Assembly (NCBI GenBank): GCA_028671895.1
Contig: JAPMAC010000231.1
Location: forward strand, 5,916,001 to 5,980,000
DNA: 64,000 nucleotides
Reading direction: 5' to 3'
Source: Oenanthe sinensis
Lineage: Eukaryota > Streptophyta > Magnoliopsida > Apiales > Apiaceae
A program made the translations under genes and the position numbers. Positions within the stretch are counted from its first letter, which is position 1, and each line of letters opens with the position of its first letter. Below, piece after piece: positions 63,332 through 64,000 of this stretch. The notes below the pieces were generated by a model, which saw only the letters and a list, made by a program, of their open reading frames with translations, made no database searches and had not been told where the DNA came from.

Positions 63332-64000
63332 CGAGCCAATAATGTTCCTATAAGAGTTTACAAGTTATTTCCATGTTCAAACGAGTCAAGAATGAAGCTA
63401 CATGTTGTTTCCGAGTTCAAATGAGTCAAGAATGAAGCCTCAAATTGTTATGAATTGTTTTGATGTTTAAATGAACCAATAATGTTCCTATAAGAGTTTA
63501 CAAGTTGTTTCCACGTTCAAACGAGGCAAGAATGAAGCTACAAGCTGTTTCCGAGTTCGAACGAGTCAAGAATGAAGTCTCAAATTGTAACGAATTGTTT
63601 CGATTTTTAAACGAGCCAATAATGTTTCTACAATAGTTTACAAGTTGTTTCCATATTCAAACGAGTAATGAATGAAACTACAAGTTGTTTCCGAGTTTGA
63701 ACGACTCAAGAATGAAGCCTCAAATTGTTATGAATTGTTTTGATGTTTAAACTAGCCAATAATGGTTTTACAAGAGTTTACAAATTGTTTCCATGTTCAA
63801 ACGAGTCAAGAATGAAGCTACAAGTTGTTTCCGAGTTCGAACGAGTCAAGAATTAAGCCTTAAATTGTTATGAATTGTTTTCATGTTGAAACGAGCCAAT
63901 AATGTTCCCACAAGAGTTACCAAGTTGTTGCCATGTTCAAACGAGTAGAGAATGAAGCTACAAGTTGTTTCCGAGTTCGAACGATTCAAAATGAAGCCTC
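63332..64000 (+). repeat. 1.8-kb family resumes at the right edge
   Basis: This segment matches about 57.34-58.0 kb monomer for monomer: the AAATGAACC, GAGGCAAG, CAATAG, GTAATGAATG and AAACTAGCC series, then TTGCCATG at 63928. The offset from the previous TTGCC is 3077 bp, about 22 monomers, so at least one more HOR copy probably continues beyond the window. Confidence 0.82.

Larger units (their letters stand above)
1..64000 (+). repeat. Satellite DNA array, 140-bp monomer, head-to-tail
   Basis: The window is entirely tandem copies of a roughly 140-bp monomer, about 460 in number, all in one orientation. No unique spacer, inverted block, mobile element or gene interrupts it, and both window ends fall inside monomers, so the true array is longer. 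The consensus is about 35% G+C with about five CpG sites per monomer. Neighbouring monomers differ at many sites, while monomers one higher-order period apart are nearly identical. This is the usual signature of centromeric or pericentromeric satellites evolving by unequal exchange. Centromere function is inferred from general knowledge of such arrays and is not shown by sequence alone. I do not recognise the family. Confidence 0.98.

Noticed and set aside
1..64000. rDNA spacer, telomere or retrotransposon-derived tandem repeats
   Set aside because: No rRNA segment, telomere-type short motif, LTR, polypurine tract or reverse-transcriptase coding remnant is seen in any part read.
1..64000. Strict nucleosome phasing from the 10-bp modules
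   Set aside because: AA/TT steps in the consensus are not clearly spaced at 10 bp, and 140 bp is shorter than usual nucleosome-repeat lengths. The sequence alone does not support a phasing claim.

Overview
The whole 64 kb window is one uninterrupted head-to-tail satellite DNA array. I see no protein-coding gene, RNA gene, transposable element or unique sequence anywhere in it, and the array runs off both ends. The basic monomer is 140 bp, about 35% G+C, with roughly 460 copies, all in the same orientation. This is eukaryotic heterochromatin. A centromeric or pericentromeric block is the best guess, most likely of a plant, but I do not recognise the family and cannot name an organism.

Each monomer has three boxes: A (40 bp), B (40 bp, differing from A at only three typical positions) and C (60 bp, a diverged copy of the same 40-mer plus two extra 10-bp modules). 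The sequence can be read as fourteen 10-bp modules. Every box carries an 8-bp core of the form GTTyrAAC followed by GAG. In a standard monomer these cores lie 40, 50 and 50 bp apart.

Above the monomer, the window is a patchwork of higher-order repeats (HORs), each a block of several distinct monomers copied as a unit. From left to right: a 459-bp duplication (0.15-1.07 kb); a 946-bp 7-mer HOR with about 10.5 copies (1.2-11.15 kb), part of which repeats again as triplets of 2838 bp; a 660-bp duplication (12.75-14.08 kb); a 2581-bp duplication (13.8-18.96 kb); a 1079-bp duplication (18.5-20.5 kb); mixed monomers; a 1818/1118-bp HOR (23.8-28.25 kb); a 2797-bp duplication (30-35.8 kb); a 280-bp dimer triplication (35.46-36.2 kb); a 3636-bp duplication (36.4-43.67 kb) with an internal 839-bp repeat; an 840-bp duplication (43.5-45.0 kb); a 978/697-bp repeat (46.05-48.25 kb); a 420-bp duplication with one mismatch (49.02-49.86 kb); a 1802-bp 13-mer HOR with about 6.5 copies (49.99-61.2 kb); then mixed monomers, with the 1.8-kb family resuming at the right edge (63.33 kb on).

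Monomer classes recur in the same order across most of these blocks. This suggests they all descend from one older long HOR that has been repeatedly re-amplified, trimmed in 40-bp and 140-bp steps, and converted. The notable signals are the nested 10-40-140-946-2838 bp hierarchy, the evenly spaced palindromic cores, a micro-inversion that marks the 1.8-kb HOR, and mosaic deletions that imply exchange between copies. All coordinates of repeat-block edges are by eye and approximate to tens of bases unless stated otherwise.
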